A stretch of 32,386 nt of DNA from DAIDKA01 sp036489445 (GCA_036489445.1 DASXFV010000015.1:1-32386), one strand, 5' to 3'. Positions 22,106 to 30,390 are shown, numbered from the stretch's first letter. Notes: generated from the letters alone by a model not told the origin. Program-made: numbers and translations.

Positions 22106-24268
22106 TCAGTAGATCGCGGGCGCGCTGCGCCCCTCGGCGGTCCGCTGCAGCGACGGCGCGCGCCTCACCACGGCATCCACCTGGTACATGGGAACATCCA
22201 CGGTGCTGGCCGCGCTCGCGGCACGCACGGTGTGCGAACCCACCCACGCCGGCGGCAGACCCTCCGCACAGATGCGGCGCAACTCCTCGCGCACTTCCTC
22301 GGAGGTTTGGTATTCGAAGCGCTCCAGACCCAGCTCCGTGCCCAGCACCCGCAGCACCTTCCAGCCCGGCCGCGACTCACCGAAGCTGCGGGCGGCGGCG
22401 GTGAAGCTCTGCCACACCCCTTCCAGATTCACGTACGTGCCGGAGGTTTCGGCAAAGGTGCCGATGGGCAGCACCACATGCGCGATCTGTTTGAGGGCCT
22501 CGGTCATGTAGGGCGAGATGGCAACCACGAACTGCGCACCTGCCAGTGTCTTGAGCAGCTCGGGGCTGAGGCAATCGGCCTCCGGCTCCACCCCCCCGAA
22601 CAGGATGTAGGCCCGCAGCGGCGCCTGCACCATCTGCGCAATGGTCTGACCCGCCGCAGCCAGCACCTTGCCACCGGCTTCCCGATGCGGCACGCAGCCG
22701 GCGAGGTAAGCACCCGCGCCGTTCCCCCCCTCGGCCAGCTCCGCCAGGGATGCGCCGCTGAGCTGCGCAATGGCACCGGCCAGGGCGCGCAGATCCCCGT
22801 ATTGGGGATGACGCAGCGCCAGCGCACCCAACCACACCGCACGCCGGGGTCCGGACAGCAGCGCGCCCGCCACGGCCTGGTGAGCCTCGCTCACCGTCGC
22901 GCTGCCGGCGAGGGGCGCCAGATGCGCCGGGACTGCCGCCCCGCTCTTCGCGGCCACGGCGGCCAGCACCGCGGCCAGATCCGCGATCTGCGCGGACGGT
23001 GCGGACTGCAGATAGGCCGCGACGTGGAACTGGTAGTCGAAGGTTGCCGGGTTGAGGAACGTCACCGCCGCCCCCGCCAGGGCGGCCTTGCGCACCCGGT
23101 GCGCCAGCACCGGCACTTCGCGGCGCAGATTCGCACCGATGATCAGCAGGCCGTTCAGGTGGTCCACATCGGCAATGCGCATGCCCAGATTCGGATACAG
23201 CGCATCGGCCGCCTGATCGCTGAAATCGCGCATCCGCAGCCGGTGATCGATATTCTGCGAACCCAGCCCGCGGGTGAGACGGTTCAGCAGGTACAGCTCT
23301 TCGGTCGTCGCCGATGCGCTGCCGAGGGAACCTAAGCTGCCGGCATTCTGGCGCAGACCGTCCACGGCAACGGCCAGCGCGGACTCCCAGCTCACCTGGG
23401 TCCAGCTGCCACGTTCGCGGATCAGCGGCGCCCCGAGGCGATCCGGGCTGTAGACACCCTCATAGCTGAAGCGATCGCGGTCGGCGATCCAGGTCTCATT
23501 GATGGCCTCATTGTCACGGGGCACCACCCGCATCAGCTTGCCGCGCAGCACGTGGCCAAACAGATTGGTGCCCACGCCGTCATGCGGCGACACCAGCGGA
23601 TGGGCGATCATTTCCCAGGCGCGCGCGCTGAAGCGAAAAGGCTTGGAATTCAGGGCACCCACCGGACACAGGTCGATGATATTGCCGGAGAGCTCGTGAT
23701 TCACGGTGCGCTCGACGAAGGCGCGCACGACACTGTTCTCGCCGCGTCCGACCATGCCCAGCTCCTGCACCCCGGCGATCTCCTGCGTGAAGCGGATACA
23801 GCGGGTGCACTGTATGCACCGGGTCATATCGGTGGAGACCAGCGGCCCCAGGCTTTCATCCTGCACCACGCGCTTGCGCTCGGAGAAACGGGCGATATCC
23901 CGGCCGAAGCCCACGGCCAGATCCTGCAGCTCGCACTCCCCGCCCTGATCGCAGATCGGGCAATCCAGAGGGTGGTTGATGAGCAGGAATTCCATGGTCG
24001 CCCGCTGCGCCCCGGTCGCCTTCTGCGACTGGGTGAAGATCTTCATGCCTTCGGCGACCGGTGTGGCGCAGGCAGGCAGTGGCTTGGGCGCCTTCTCCAC
24101 TTCCACCAGGCACATGCGGCAATTCGCGGCGATGGACAGCTTGTCGTGGTAGCAGAAGCGCGGCACGTAGGTGCCATTCGCATCCGTGACACGAATGATC
24201 ATCTCGCCCTTGCGCGCCTTCACCGGCACGCCGTTCACTTCGATATTGACGAACTCTTCAGCCATCAT
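22106..24268 (-). CDS. nuoG: NADH-quinone oxidoreductase subunit G
   Basis: A 720-residue iron-sulfur subunit of the peripheral arm. The N-terminal part holds [2Fe-2S] N1b (C39, C50, C53, C67), [4Fe-4S] N5 with its histidine ligand (H99, C103, C106, C112) and [4Fe-4S] N4 (C151, C154, C157, C201). The remainder is the molybdopterin-oxidoreductase-like domain without cofactor ligands. Where E. coli NuoG has the extra N7 cysteines, this protein reads PLVSPHDGVGTN, so N7 is absent. The protein is shorter than the 908 residues of E. coli and similar to the short forms of other gammaproteobacteria. Two adjacent ATGs (24268, 24265) follow a GGGA site. The C-terminal half has a Gly/Ala-rich, more variable composition. 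Confidence 0.96.
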   Translation of the reverse strand: MMAEEFVNIEVNGVPVKARKGEMIIRVTDANGTYVPRFCYHDKLSIAANCRMCLVEVEKAPKPLPACATPVAEGMKIFTQSQKATGAQRATMEFLLINHPLDCPICDQGGECELQDLAVGFGRDIARFSERKRVVQDESLGPLVSTDMTRCIQCTRCIRFTQEIAGVQELGMVGRGENSVVRAFVERTVNHELSGNIIDLCPVGALNSKPFRFSARAWEMIAHPLVSPHDGVGTNLFGHVLRGKLMRVVPRDNEAINETWIADRDRFSYEGVYSPDRLGAPLIRERGSWTQVSWESALAVAVDGLRQNAGSLGSLGSASATTEELYLLNRLTRGLGSQNIDHRLRMRDFSDQAADALYPNLGMRIADVDHLNGLLIIGANLRREVPVLAHRVRKAALAGAAVTFLNPATFDYQFHVAAYLQSAPSAQIADLAAVLAAVAAKSGAAVPAHLAPLAGSATVSEAHQAVAGALLSGPRRAVWLGALALRHPQYGDLRALAGAIAQLSGASLAELAEGGNGAGAYLAGCVPHREAGGKVLAAAGQTIAQMVQAPLRAYILFGGVEPEADCLSPELLKTLAGAQFVVAISPYMTEALKQIAHVVLPIGTFAETSGTYVNLEGVWQSFTAAARSFGESRPGWKVLRVLGTELGLERFEYQTSEEVREELRRICAEGLPPAWVGSHTVRAASAASTVDVPMYQVDAVVRRAPSLQRTAEGRSAPAIY

Positions 24269-24289
24269 TATTCCCGTCTCACCAAAGGC

Positions 24290-25615
24290 CTAAGCCGCAG
24301 CCAGGCCCTGGCTCTCCACAATACTGCGGCCGCCATGGTCGATCATGTATTCAAATTCGTGCCGATAGTGCTTCACGAAGCTTTGCACCGGCCAGGCCGC
24401 CGCATCCCCCAGGGCACAGATGGTGTGCCCTTCGATGCGGTTGGCCACATCCACCAGCAAGCTGAGCTCCTCGCGACGTCCCTGCCCGGCGAGGAAGCGC
24501 TTCAGCATCCGGTTCATCCAGCCGGTGCCTTCGCGACACGGTGTGCACTGGCCGCAGGACTCCGACATGTAAAAGCGCGAGATCCGCTCCAGCACCCGCA
24601 CCATGCAGGTGGTCTCATCCATGATGATCACCGCGGCAGAACCGATCGCGGAACCCGTGGTCTTCATGGAGTCATAGTCCATATTGACGTTGAGGATGAC
24701 GTCCGCGGGCACAACGGGCACCGAGGATCCGCCGGGGATCACGGCCTTCAACTTGCGCCCCTTCCACACCCCGCCTGCGATCTCCAGCAGATCGCGGAAT
24801 GGCACGCCCATGGGCAGCTCGAAATTGCCGGGATTGTTCACATGACCGGACACCGAGAAAATATTGGTGCCGCCGGAGTTCTTCGGCCCCAGGCCCGCGA
24901 ACCACTCCGGCCCCTTGCGCAGGATGGCCGGCACGGAGGCGAAGCTTTGGGTGTTGTTGATGGTCGTGGGCTTGCCGTACAGGCCGAAGTTCGCCGGGAA
25001 CGGCGGCTTGAACCGCGGCTTGCCCTGCTTGCCTTCCAGCGAGTCCAGCAGCGCCGTCTCCTCGCCACAGATGTAGGCGCCGGCGCCGATGAAGGTGTGC
25101 AGGTCAAAATCAATGCCGGAGCCTTTGATGTTCTTGCCCAGCAGGCCCGCATCGTAGGCTTCCTGCAGCGCCGCTTCGAAACGCGGCACCGGCTCTCCCA
25201 GGAACTCACCCCGGATGTAGTTGTAGCCCACCGTGGCACCCATGGCGTAGCCGCCGATGGCCATGCCCTCGATGAGTGCGTGGGGATTGAAGCGCAGGAT
25301 GTCCCGATCGTGGCAGGTGCCAGGCTCGCTCTCATCGGAATTGCAGACCACGTATTTCTGTATCGGCGAACTGCGCGGCATGAAGCTCCACTTCGTGCCC
25401 GTCGGAAAGCCCGCGCCACCGCGGCCCCGCAGGCCCGAGGCCTTGACCTGCTCGATGACCTTCTCGTGCGTCATGCCACCTTCCAGGATCTTCTGCCACA
25501 CCTGGTAGCCACCGATCTGCCGATAGGTGTCCAGGGTCCAGGAGTTCGGCAGGTGCAGCGACGCGAACAGGTTCAGATTGAACTTGTCGGCATATTTTTC
25601 GCGGATTGCGCTCAT
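24290..25615 (-). CDS. nuoF: NADH-quinone oxidoreductase subunit F
   Basis: A 441-residue subunit that oxidises NADH with FMN and passes electrons to cluster N3. The FMN/NADH glycine-rich loop GLRGRGGAGFPTGTKW is at 61-76, and a second NADH-binding stretch, GAGAYICGEETALL, is at about 177-190. The N3 [4Fe-4S] ligands are C354, C357 and C360 (SCGQCTPCREGTGW) plus C400 (TICALGDAAAWP). ATG 25615 (MSAIREK) overlaps the nuoE stop as ATGA. The longer open frame to 25717 lies within nuoE and is rejected. The spacing to nuoG is 21 bases. Confidence 0.97.
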   Translation of the reverse strand: MSAIREKYADKFNLNLFASLHLPNSWTLDTYRQIGGYQVWQKILEGGMTHEKVIEQVKASGLRGRGGAGFPTGTKWSFMPRSSPIQKYVVCNSDESEPGTCHDRDILRFNPHALIEGMAIGGYAMGATVGYNYIRGEFLGEPVPRFEAALQEAYDAGLLGKNIKGSGIDFDLHTFIGAGAYICGEETALLDSLEGKQGKPRFKPPFPANFGLYGKPTTINNTQSFASVPAILRKGPEWFAGLGPKNSGGTNIFSVSGHVNNPGNFELPMGVPFRDLLEIAGGVWKGRKLKAVIPGGSSVPVVPADVILNVNMDYDSMKTTGSAIGSAAVIIMDETTCMVRVLERISRFYMSESCGQCTPCREGTGWMNRMLKRFLAGQGRREELSLLVDVANRIEGHTICALGDAAAWPVQSFVKHYRHEFEYMIDHGGRSIVESQGLAAA

Positions 25616-26115
25616 TTCAGACCGTCCAGCAGCTTCTCGACCGTCTCCGGCGTCAGGTGCTCGTAATAGTGGTGGTCGATCATCATCATGGGTGCCCCGG
25701 TGCAGGCGGCCAGACACTCCTCTTCGCGCTTCAGGAGGATGCGGCCATCGGCCGTGCTCTGCCCCAGCTTGATTCCCAGATGTTTCTCAGCATGGGCCAC
25801 CAGGTCCTCACCGCCGCGCAACATGCAGGAGATGTTCGTGCAGATGCTCACATGATGCCGGCCGCAGGGATGCAGCTCGTACATCGAGTAGAAGGTCGCC
25901 ACCTCGTAGACCTGGACCGGGGCCATCTCCAGGTACTCGGCCACCGCATCCATCAACTCGGTGGTCAGATGACCATCGTTCTGTTCCTGGGTGAACCGCA
26001 GCGCGGCCAGCACGGCCGAGCGCTTGCGGTCGGGGGGAAACTTCGCCACCCAATGATCGATTTCCTGGCGCGTATGCTCGGACAGCAACGCGGTATGGGC
26101 GCTCACGGCAGACAT
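25612..26115 (-). CDS. nuoE: NADH-quinone oxidoreductase subunit E
   Basis: A 167-residue thioredoxin-fold subunit carrying [2Fe-2S] cluster N1a beside the FMN of NuoF. The ligands are C92 and C97 (CTNISC) and C134 and C138 (EECLAAC). The N-terminal helical part has the family segment AVAEYLEMAPVQVYEVATFYSMY. The ATG at 26115 shares its A with the TGA stop of nuoD, and its own TGA overlaps the ATG of nuoF, so D, E and F are probably translated by coupled reinitiation. The length is normal. Confidence 0.97.
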   Translation of the reverse strand: MSAVSAHTALLSEHTRQEIDHWVAKFPPDRKRSAVLAALRFTQEQNDGHLTTELMDAVAEYLEMAPVQVYEVATFYSMYELHPCGRHHVSICTNISCMLRGGEDLVAHAEKHLGIKLGQSTADGRILLKREEECLAACTGAPMMMIDHHYYEHLTPETVEKLLDGLK

Positions 26116-27368
26116 CAGCGATCGACCTCCCCAAAGACGATGTCCTGAGTGCCGATCACGGCCACGACATCAGCAAGCATATGGCCCCGCACCATCTCAT
26201 CCAGCGCCGAGAGGTGCACAAAGCCCGGTGCCCGTACCTTCAGGCGGTAGGGTTTGTTGGCACCGTCTGACACCAGGTACACACCCATTTCACCCTTGGG
26301 AGCCTCGATGGCCGCGTAGGTTTCGCCTTCCGGCACGCAGTAGCCTTCGGTAAAGAATTTGAAGTGATGAATGAGCGACTCCATGTCGTCCTTCATGTCT
26401 TCGCGGCGCGGGGCGCAGTACTTGCGGTCGTCCACCATCACCGGGCCAGGATGCAGCTGCAGCCAGTCCACGCACTGGCGGATGATGCGCGTCGACTGGC
26501 GCAGTTCCTCGATTCGTACCAGGTAGCGATCGTAGCAGTCACCGTTCACGCCGACGGGAATATCGAAGTCCATGCGGTCATAGACTTCATAGGGCTGTTT
26601 CTTGCGCAAATCCCAGGCGATCCCCGATCCGCGCAGCATGGGACCGGTAAAACCCAGCTGCATGGCACGCTCCGGCGTCACCACACCGATATTGACCGTG
26701 CGCTGTTTCCAGATGCGGTTGTCCGTCAGCAGGGTCTCGTAGTCATCGACGGCCTTTGGAAACCGGTCGACGAAAGCGCCGATGAAATCCAGCATCGTGC
26801 CATTGCGCGTCGCGTTGAAACGGTCGGCATCCTTCTGCGAGCGCCACTTGGAGGCCTGATAGCGCGGCATCGTATTCGGCAGATCGCGATGCACGCCCCC
26901 GGGACGGTAGTACGTGGCGTGCATGCGCGTGCCCGACACCGCCTCATAGACGTCCATCAGTTCCTCGCGCTCCTTGAACGCCAGCAGGAACACGGTCATG
27001 GCGCCGATATCCAGGGCATGCGCACCCAACCACATGAGGTGATTGAGGATGCGCGTGAGCTCATCAAACATCACCCGGATGTACTGGGCACGCTCCGGCG
27101 GCTTCACACCCAGCAGGTTCTCGATGGCCAGGACGTACGCATGCTCGTTGCACATCATGGACACGTAGTCCAGGCGATCCATATAGCCGATGGACTGGTT
27201 GTAGGGCTTGGACTCGGCCAGCTTCTCAGTGCCCCGGTGCAGCAGACCGATATGCGGATCAGCCTTCTGGATGACCTCGCCGTCCATCTCCAGCACCAGG
27301 CGCAGCACACCGTGCGCGGCTGGATGCTGCGGCCCGAAATTCATCGTGTAATTGCGAATCTCGTTCAT
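26115..27368 (-). CDS. nuoD: NADH-quinone oxidoreductase subunit D (49-kDa type)
   Basis: A 417-residue peripheral-arm subunit that lines the quinone pocket with NuoB; it descends from the large subunit of NiFe hydrogenase. Family marks are MNFGPQHPAAHGVLRLVLEMDGE at the start (quinone-binding loop with its histidines), HIGLLHRGTEKLAE, YNQSIGYMDRLDYVSMMCNEHAY, and the C-terminal ending DIVFGEVDR. It is a separate gene here, not the NuoCD fusion of E. coli. ATG 27368 overlaps the nuoC stop by four bases. Nothing is missing compared with the family. Confidence 0.97.
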   Translation of the reverse strand: MNEIRNYTMNFGPQHPAAHGVLRLVLEMDGEVIQKADPHIGLLHRGTEKLAESKPYNQSIGYMDRLDYVSMMCNEHAYVLAIENLLGVKPPERAQYIRVMFDELTRILNHLMWLGAHALDIGAMTVFLLAFKEREELMDVYEAVSGTRMHATYYRPGGVHRDLPNTMPRYQASKWRSQKDADRFNATRNGTMLDFIGAFVDRFPKAVDDYETLLTDNRIWKQRTVNIGVVTPERAMQLGFTGPMLRGSGIAWDLRKKQPYEVYDRMDFDIPVGVNGDCYDRYLVRIEELRQSTRIIRQCVDWLQLHPGPVMVDDRKYCAPRREDMKDDMESLIHHFKFFTEGYCVPEGETYAAIEAPKGEMGVYLVSDGANKPYRLKVRAPGFVHLSALDEMVRGHMLADVVAVIGTQDIVFGEVDR

Positions 27369-28069
27369 TTGGATGGCGCATCGCGCAGTGCGGGGTTGTA
27401 GCGGTTGTCGTCGCGAATCACCCGGGGCACCAGCACCCGCGGCTCGATGGTCACGGGCTGGTAGACCACACGTTTGCGTTCCGCGTCGTACCGCACCTCG
27501 ACATTGCCGATGAGCGGGAAGTCCTTGCGGAACGGATGACCCACGAACCCGTAGTCGGTGAGAATGCGGCGCAGATCCGGATGATTGCGGAAGAAGATGC
27601 CGAAGAGATCAAAGGCCTCGCGTTCGAACCAGTTCGCCGCGGCCCACACCTCAACCACCGAATCCACCACCGGCTCCTCATCGTTCTCGCACTTCACGCG
27701 CACCCGGATGCGCTGGTTCGTGCTGATCGACAGCAGGTGATACACGACGGCGAAGCGCACACCTGCGGCGGGTCGCGGCGGCGGGGCGTGTTCCTCGGCC
27801 GGCACCGGTGCGATACGCGCACGGCTGAAGCCGGTGTCGGTGGCCGAATGGGTCTGCCAGGTCTCCAGGCGAAACTGCGAGTAGTCGACCACGGTCACAT
27901 CGATGAGCATCTCGAAGGCCAGCGCGTCGCGCAGGATCCGCGCCGCATCCAGCAGCGCGGCCGAGGGCACCTCGATCGTCAATTCCGTGGCAAGACTCGG
28001 CACGCGCGTGGCACGCCCCTGCAGCTGCGCGTCCACCTGGTGCGCGAGAGCCTCAATGTGCTCGCTCAA
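27365..28069 (-). CDS. nuoC: NADH-quinone oxidoreductase subunit C (30-kDa type)
   Basis: A 234-residue peripheral-arm subunit that packs against NuoD. The family signature is complete: NWFEREAFDLFGIFFRNHPDLRRILTDYGFVGHPFRKDFPL. An insert rich in Pro and Ala (about residues 87-101) lies in the N-terminal domain. The start codon is TTG 28069 (read M-S-E-H-I-E), with GGAG nine bases upstream and AGGA just before it; no ATG or GTG is suitable. The spacing to nuoB is 18 bases, and its stop overlaps the nuoD start as ATGA. Confidence 0.95.
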   Translation of the reverse strand: MSEHIEALAHQVDAQLQGRATRVPSLATELTIEVPSAALLDAARILRDALAFEMLIDVTVVDYSQFRLETWQTHSATDTGFSRARIAPVPAEEHAPPPRPAAGVRFAVVYHLLSISTNQRIRVRVKCENDEEPVVDSVVEVWAAANWFEREAFDLFGIFFRNHPDLRRILTDYGFVGHPFRKDFPLIGNVEVRYDAERKRVVYQPVTIEPRVLVPRVIRDDNRYNPALRDAPSK

Positions 28070-28087
28070 TTCCTAATACTCCGCAAG

Positions 28088-28600
28088 CTAACCGGCCGCG
28101 CGCGCACCCGGAAAAATGGTGCTGCTACGCTCGATCTTCTTCTGCAACTGGATGATGCCGTAGATCAGCGCCTCGGCCGTGGGCGGACACCCGGGGACGT
28201 AAACATCCACCGGCACGATGCGATCGCAACCGCGCACGACCGCATATGAATAGTGGTAGTAGCCCCCGCCATTCGCGCAGGAGCCCATGGAGATCACCCA
28301 ACGCGGCTCGGGCATCTGGTCATAGACCTTGCGCAGCGGGGCGGCCATCTTGTTGACCAGGGTGCCGGCGACGATCATCACATCTGACTGGCGCGGGCTG
28401 GGACGGAACACGACGCCAAAGCGGTCCGTGTCATAGCGGGAGGCGCCGGCATGCATCATCTCCACCGCACAGCAGGCCAGACCGAAGGTCATCGGCCACA
28501 GCGAGCCGGTGCGCGCCCAATTCACCAGGCTGTCGACCTGCGTGGTCAGAAAGCCACGCTCGGCGAAACCCTCCGGGCCGTCCTGCGCGTCTAATCCCAC
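28088..28600 (-). CDS. nuoB: NADH-quinone oxidoreductase subunit B
   Basis: A 170-residue subunit carrying [4Fe-4S] cluster N2, the final electron donor to quinone. The ligands are the adjacent cysteines C43-C44 (LACCAVEMM), C108 (MGSCANGGGYY) and C138 (VPGCPPTAEAL). The segment SLWPMTFGLACC is typical. The start is GTG 28600, seven bases after AAAGGAG (28608-28614), inside the end of nuoA; the two genes overlap by ten bases. The longer open frame to 28711 is antisense-like in composition and would overlap nuoA much further. Confidence 0.95.
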   Translation of the reverse strand: MGLDAQDGPEGFAERGFLTTQVDSLVNWARTGSLWPMTFGLACCAVEMMHAGASRYDTDRFGVVFRPSPRQSDVMIVAGTLVNKMAAPLRKVYDQMPEPRWVISMGSCANGGGYYHYSYAVVRGCDRIVPVDVYVPGCPPTAEALIYGIIQLQKKIERSSTIFPGARAAG

Positions 28601-28959
28601 TCCAGCGCTCCTTTCTTCCACTCGTAGATGAATCCGACGACGAGGATCCCGAGGAAGATGGCCATCGCGATCAGTCCGAAGGCGCCGATCTTGGCAAGAC
28701 TGACCGCCCACGGGAACAGGAAGGCGATCTCCAGATCGAAAACGATGAACAGGATGGCAACCAGGTAGTAGCGAACATCAAAGCGCATGCGCGCATCTTC
28801 ATACGGCACGAAGCCGCACTCGTACGGGGAGAGCTTCTCCGCATCACCCTTTGAGCGGGTCGAGAGCCGGCCGAGCAGCGAGCCCAGGCCGAGCATGACC
28901 GCCGCAAGGCCCGAGGCAATGATCAGGAAGATCAGGACCGGAAGATAGTTACCCAGCAT
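28591..28959 (-). CDS. nuoA: NADH-quinone oxidoreductase subunit A
   Basis: A 122-residue, three-helix membrane subunit near the quinone chamber; first gene of the complex I operon. Helix 1 is LPVLIFLIIASGLAAVMLGLG. The conserved switch loop SPYECGFVPYEDARMRFDVRYY with its cysteine follows, then FIVFDLEIAFLFPWA with the conserved acidic pair. ATG 28959 fits the family; a longer frame to 29013 would run over the terminator-like structure and is rejected. Only a weak AAGAG ribosome site precedes it. It overlaps nuoB by ten bases. Confidence 0.95.
   Translation of the reverse strand: MLGNYLPVLIFLIIASGLAAVMLGLGSLLGRLSTRSKGDAEKLSPYECGFVPYEDARMRFDVRYYLVAILFIVFDLEIAFLFPWAVSLAKIGAFGLIAMAIFLGILVVGFIYEWKKGALEWD
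28608..28614 (-). promoter_or_regulatory. Ribosome site inside nuoA that fixes the nuoB GTG start
   Basis: AAAGGAG on the minus strand lies in the last codons of nuoA, seven bases before GTG 28600. It supports GTG as the nuoB start over the upstream in-frame GTG at 28621. Confidence 0.7.
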
Positions 28960-28965
28960 GCTCTT

Positions 28966-29003
28966 AAAAACTGCACAGCCAATGCTGCTGTCGATTGTAG
29001 CAG
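28966..29003 (-). terminator. Terminator-like stem with T5 between tRNA-Leu and nuoA
   Basis: Read on the minus strand, CTGC (29003-29000) can pair with GCAG (28974-28971), and ACAGC (28991-28987) with GCTGT (28979-28975) around a 7-base loop, leaving an 8-base bulge on the 5' side. TTTTT (28970-28966) follows immediately. The T run ends six bases before the nuoA ATG, so no promoter fits between them. It may trim or end the secG-tRNA transcript while allowing read-through into nuo. Confidence 0.4.
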
Positions 29004-29018
29004 CCAGAACCAAAGATG

Positions 29019-29103
29019 TGGTGCCGACGGCCGGACTCGAACCGGCACGCCTTGCGGCGTTAGCACCTCAAGCTAGTGTGTCTACCAATTCCACCACGTC
29101 GGC
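29019..29103 (-). tRNA. tRNA-Leu (anticodon GAG)
   Basis: An 85-nt class II tRNA including an encoded CCA end. The acceptor stem GCCGACG / CGTCGGC is perfect. D arm GTG-GAATTGGTAGA-CAC; anticodon loop TTGAGGT with GAG, which reads CUC/CUU; long variable arm CGCC-GCAA-GGCG; T arm GCCGG-TTCGAGT-CCGGC. The anticodon stem CTAGC / GCTAA has a C-A mismatch at pair 27-43. It lies 24 bases after secG and is probably cotranscribed with it. The place between secG and nuoA is typical of Gammaproteobacteria. Confidence 0.96.
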
Positions 29104-29127
29104 AATGATCTTTGCATCGAACTGTTG

Positions 29128-29535
29128 TTACGGCTTGCGCGGCGCACTGCTGGGTGGCGGCGCGGGCGCGGGTACCGGCGCTGCAGGTGCAGGCATCGCT
29201 GCCGCTCCGGAATTTGCAGCTGCACCGGGCACCGCGATCGTGAGCGGGCTGGACGCCGCCGGCACCGTCTCACCGGCCGTATCGAAAAGCGTCTTCGGCG
29301 CGGTCGTCTTGGTGCCCATATAGGCCAGCGCCAGGCTGTTCACCATGAACACCGCCACCAGCACCGCGGTCGCGCGCGACAGTGCGGTACCGGCACCCCG
29401 CGCACCGAACACGGTGCCGGATGCGCCCGCGCCAAAGCCGGCCCCCGCATCCGCACCCTTGCCGCGCTGGATCAGCACCAGCGCGATGATGCCGAAACAG
29501 CTGATGTACTGCACCGCGGATAAAACAATATGCAT
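29128..29535 (-). CDS. secG: Protein translocase subunit SecG
   Basis: A 135-residue accessory subunit of the SecYEG export channel. The first helix is IVLSAVQYISCFGIIALVLIQ. The conserved cytoplasmic loop QRGKGADAGAGFGAGASGTVFGARG follows, then TALSRATAVLVAVFMVNSLALAYMG as helix 2. The C-terminal tail (about 85-135) is low-complexity Ala/Pro/Ser, as in many SecG proteins, and is probably disordered. The start is ATG 29535 with GCAGG/GGAG upstream. The gene follows tpiA after 43 bases that contain a small hairpin and is followed by tRNA-Leu. Confidence 0.93.
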   Translation of the reverse strand: MHIVLSAVQYISCFGIIALVLIQRGKGADAGAGFGAGASGTVFGARGAGTALSRATAVLVAVFMVNSLALAYMGTKTTAPKTLFDTAGETVPAASSPLTIAVPGAAANSGAAAMPAPAAPVPAPAPPPSSAPRKP

Positions 29536-29554
29536 TTACGAACCTGCTCCAACA

Positions 29555-29572
29555 GGCGGCCGATATGCCGCC
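29555..29572. other. Perfect 6-bp GC hairpin between tpiA and secG
   Basis: GGCGGC-CGATAT-GCCGCC lies in the 43-base gap between the tpiA stop and the secG start. Without a T run it is unlikely to terminate fully; it may act as an RNA-processing or stabilising element between two cotranscribed genes. Confidence 0.3.
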
Positions 29573-29578
29573 GTTCCG

Positions 29579-30334
29579 TCAGCGGGCGGCCGCTGCCAGG
29601 ATGGCCAAAAACTCTTCTGCCTTTAGCGAGGCGCCCCCGATCAGTCCACCGTCCACATCGGGCATCGCGAACAGCTCAGCGGCATTTCCGGCATTGACGC
29701 TGCCGCCGTAGAGGACACGAACCTCGTCGGCAATTTTAGCATCCAACCGGGCCAAGTGCCCGCGGATGAACGCATGGACCTCCTGGGCCTGATCCGGCGT
29801 GGCGTTCATGCCGGTGCCAATGGCCCACAGCGGCTCATAGGCCACCACGGCCCCGGCAAAGCCGCCCCCCCCGCAGCACTCCACCACCGCATCCAGCTGC
29901 CGCTGGATCACTGCCAGCGTGCGCCCCTGCTCGCGTTCGGCCAGTTGCTCACCCACGCACAGGATCGGGATCATGCGCCCCCGGGCGGCCGCGAACTTGC
30001 GCGCCACCAGCTGGTCCGTCTCGCCCTGCATCCGGCGCCGCTCGGAATGCCCCACGATCACGTACTGACAGTCCATGTCCTGCAGCATGCTCACCGACAC
30101 CTCGCCGGTGCAGGCCCCCTGGGGCTCGGGGCTGACATCCTGCGCCCCCAGGGCAATCGGCAGTTCGGCGGCGCGCAGCATTCGCCCGACTTCGGACAGG
30201 TAGACCTGCGGCGGGCACACGGCACAGGCCACCGCGGTGGTCGGGAAACGCTCGGCAAGCCCGGTTATGAGCTTGGCGTTCGCGGCGCGCGAGCCGTGCA
30301 TCTTCCAGTTGCCGGCGACCAGGGACTGTCGCAA
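29579..30334 (-). CDS. tpiA: Triose-phosphate isomerase
   Basis: A 251-residue TIM-barrel enzyme that interconverts dihydroxyacetone phosphate and glyceraldehyde 3-phosphate in glycolysis and gluconeogenesis. The active site is complete: N9 and K11 in GNWKMHG, H96 in VIVGHSERR, E168 in AYEPLWAIGTG (with the flexible loop after it), and the phosphate-binding YGGSVN near the end. The start is TTG 30334 with GGGAGG six bases upstream (30341-30346); no ATG would preserve the essential N9/K11 loop. A strong sigma70-like promoter lies 60-88 bases upstream. It is followed by secG, as is usual in this group. Confidence 0.96.
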   Translation of the reverse strand: MRQSLVAGNWKMHGSRAANAKLITGLAERFPTTAVACAVCPPQVYLSEVGRMLRAAELPIALGAQDVSPEPQGACTGEVSVSMLQDMDCQYVIVGHSERRRMQGETDQLVARKFAAARGRMIPILCVGEQLAEREQGRTLAVIQRQLDAVVECCGGGGFAGAVVAYEPLWAIGTGMNATPDQAQEVHAFIRGHLARLDAKIADEVRVLYGGSVNAGNAAELFAMPDVDGGLIGGASLKAEEFLAILAAAAR

Positions 30335-30340
30335 TTTCCA

Positions 30341-30346
30341 CCTCCC
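30341..30346 (-). promoter_or_regulatory. Shine-Dalgarno site supporting the tpiA TTG start
   Basis: GGGAGG on the minus strand, six bases before TTG 30334-30332. The strong site makes up for the weak start codon and sets the N-terminus to MRQSLVAGNWK. Confidence 0.7.
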
Positions 30347-30372
30347 AGGCGAGCCACCCGCTGCAGGGCGGT

Positions 30373-30390
30373 GCGCCCTAAAAAGGGCGC
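30373..30390 (-). promoter_or_regulatory. Hairpin at the predicted 5' end of the tpiA transcript
   Basis: The arms GCGCCC and GGGCGC are perfect complements around the 6-base loop TAAAAA (TTTTTA on the minus strand). The first arm begins about four bases after the -10 box at 30394-30399, so a tpiA transcript would start within or just before this stem. Such 5'-terminal stems can protect mRNA; it could also be a DNA-binding site. Confidence 0.4.

Noticed and set aside
21012..22247. Longer nuoH frame starting at 22247
   Set aside because: The extra 54 residues overlap nuoG in another frame, and GTG 22085 with GAAGG gives the normal N-terminus.
23552..25666. 704-residue plus-strand open frame opposite nuoG/nuoF
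   Set aside because: It lies wholly antisense to nuoG and nuoF, whose iron-sulfur motifs are unmistakable. Its translation is rich in His, Gln, Arg and Gly, as expected of a shadow frame in GC-rich DNA.
28994..28999. TACAAT on the minus strand as a -10 box for nuoA
   Set aside because: No -35 hexamer at 16-18 bp, and the sequence falls in the bulge of the terminator-like structure.
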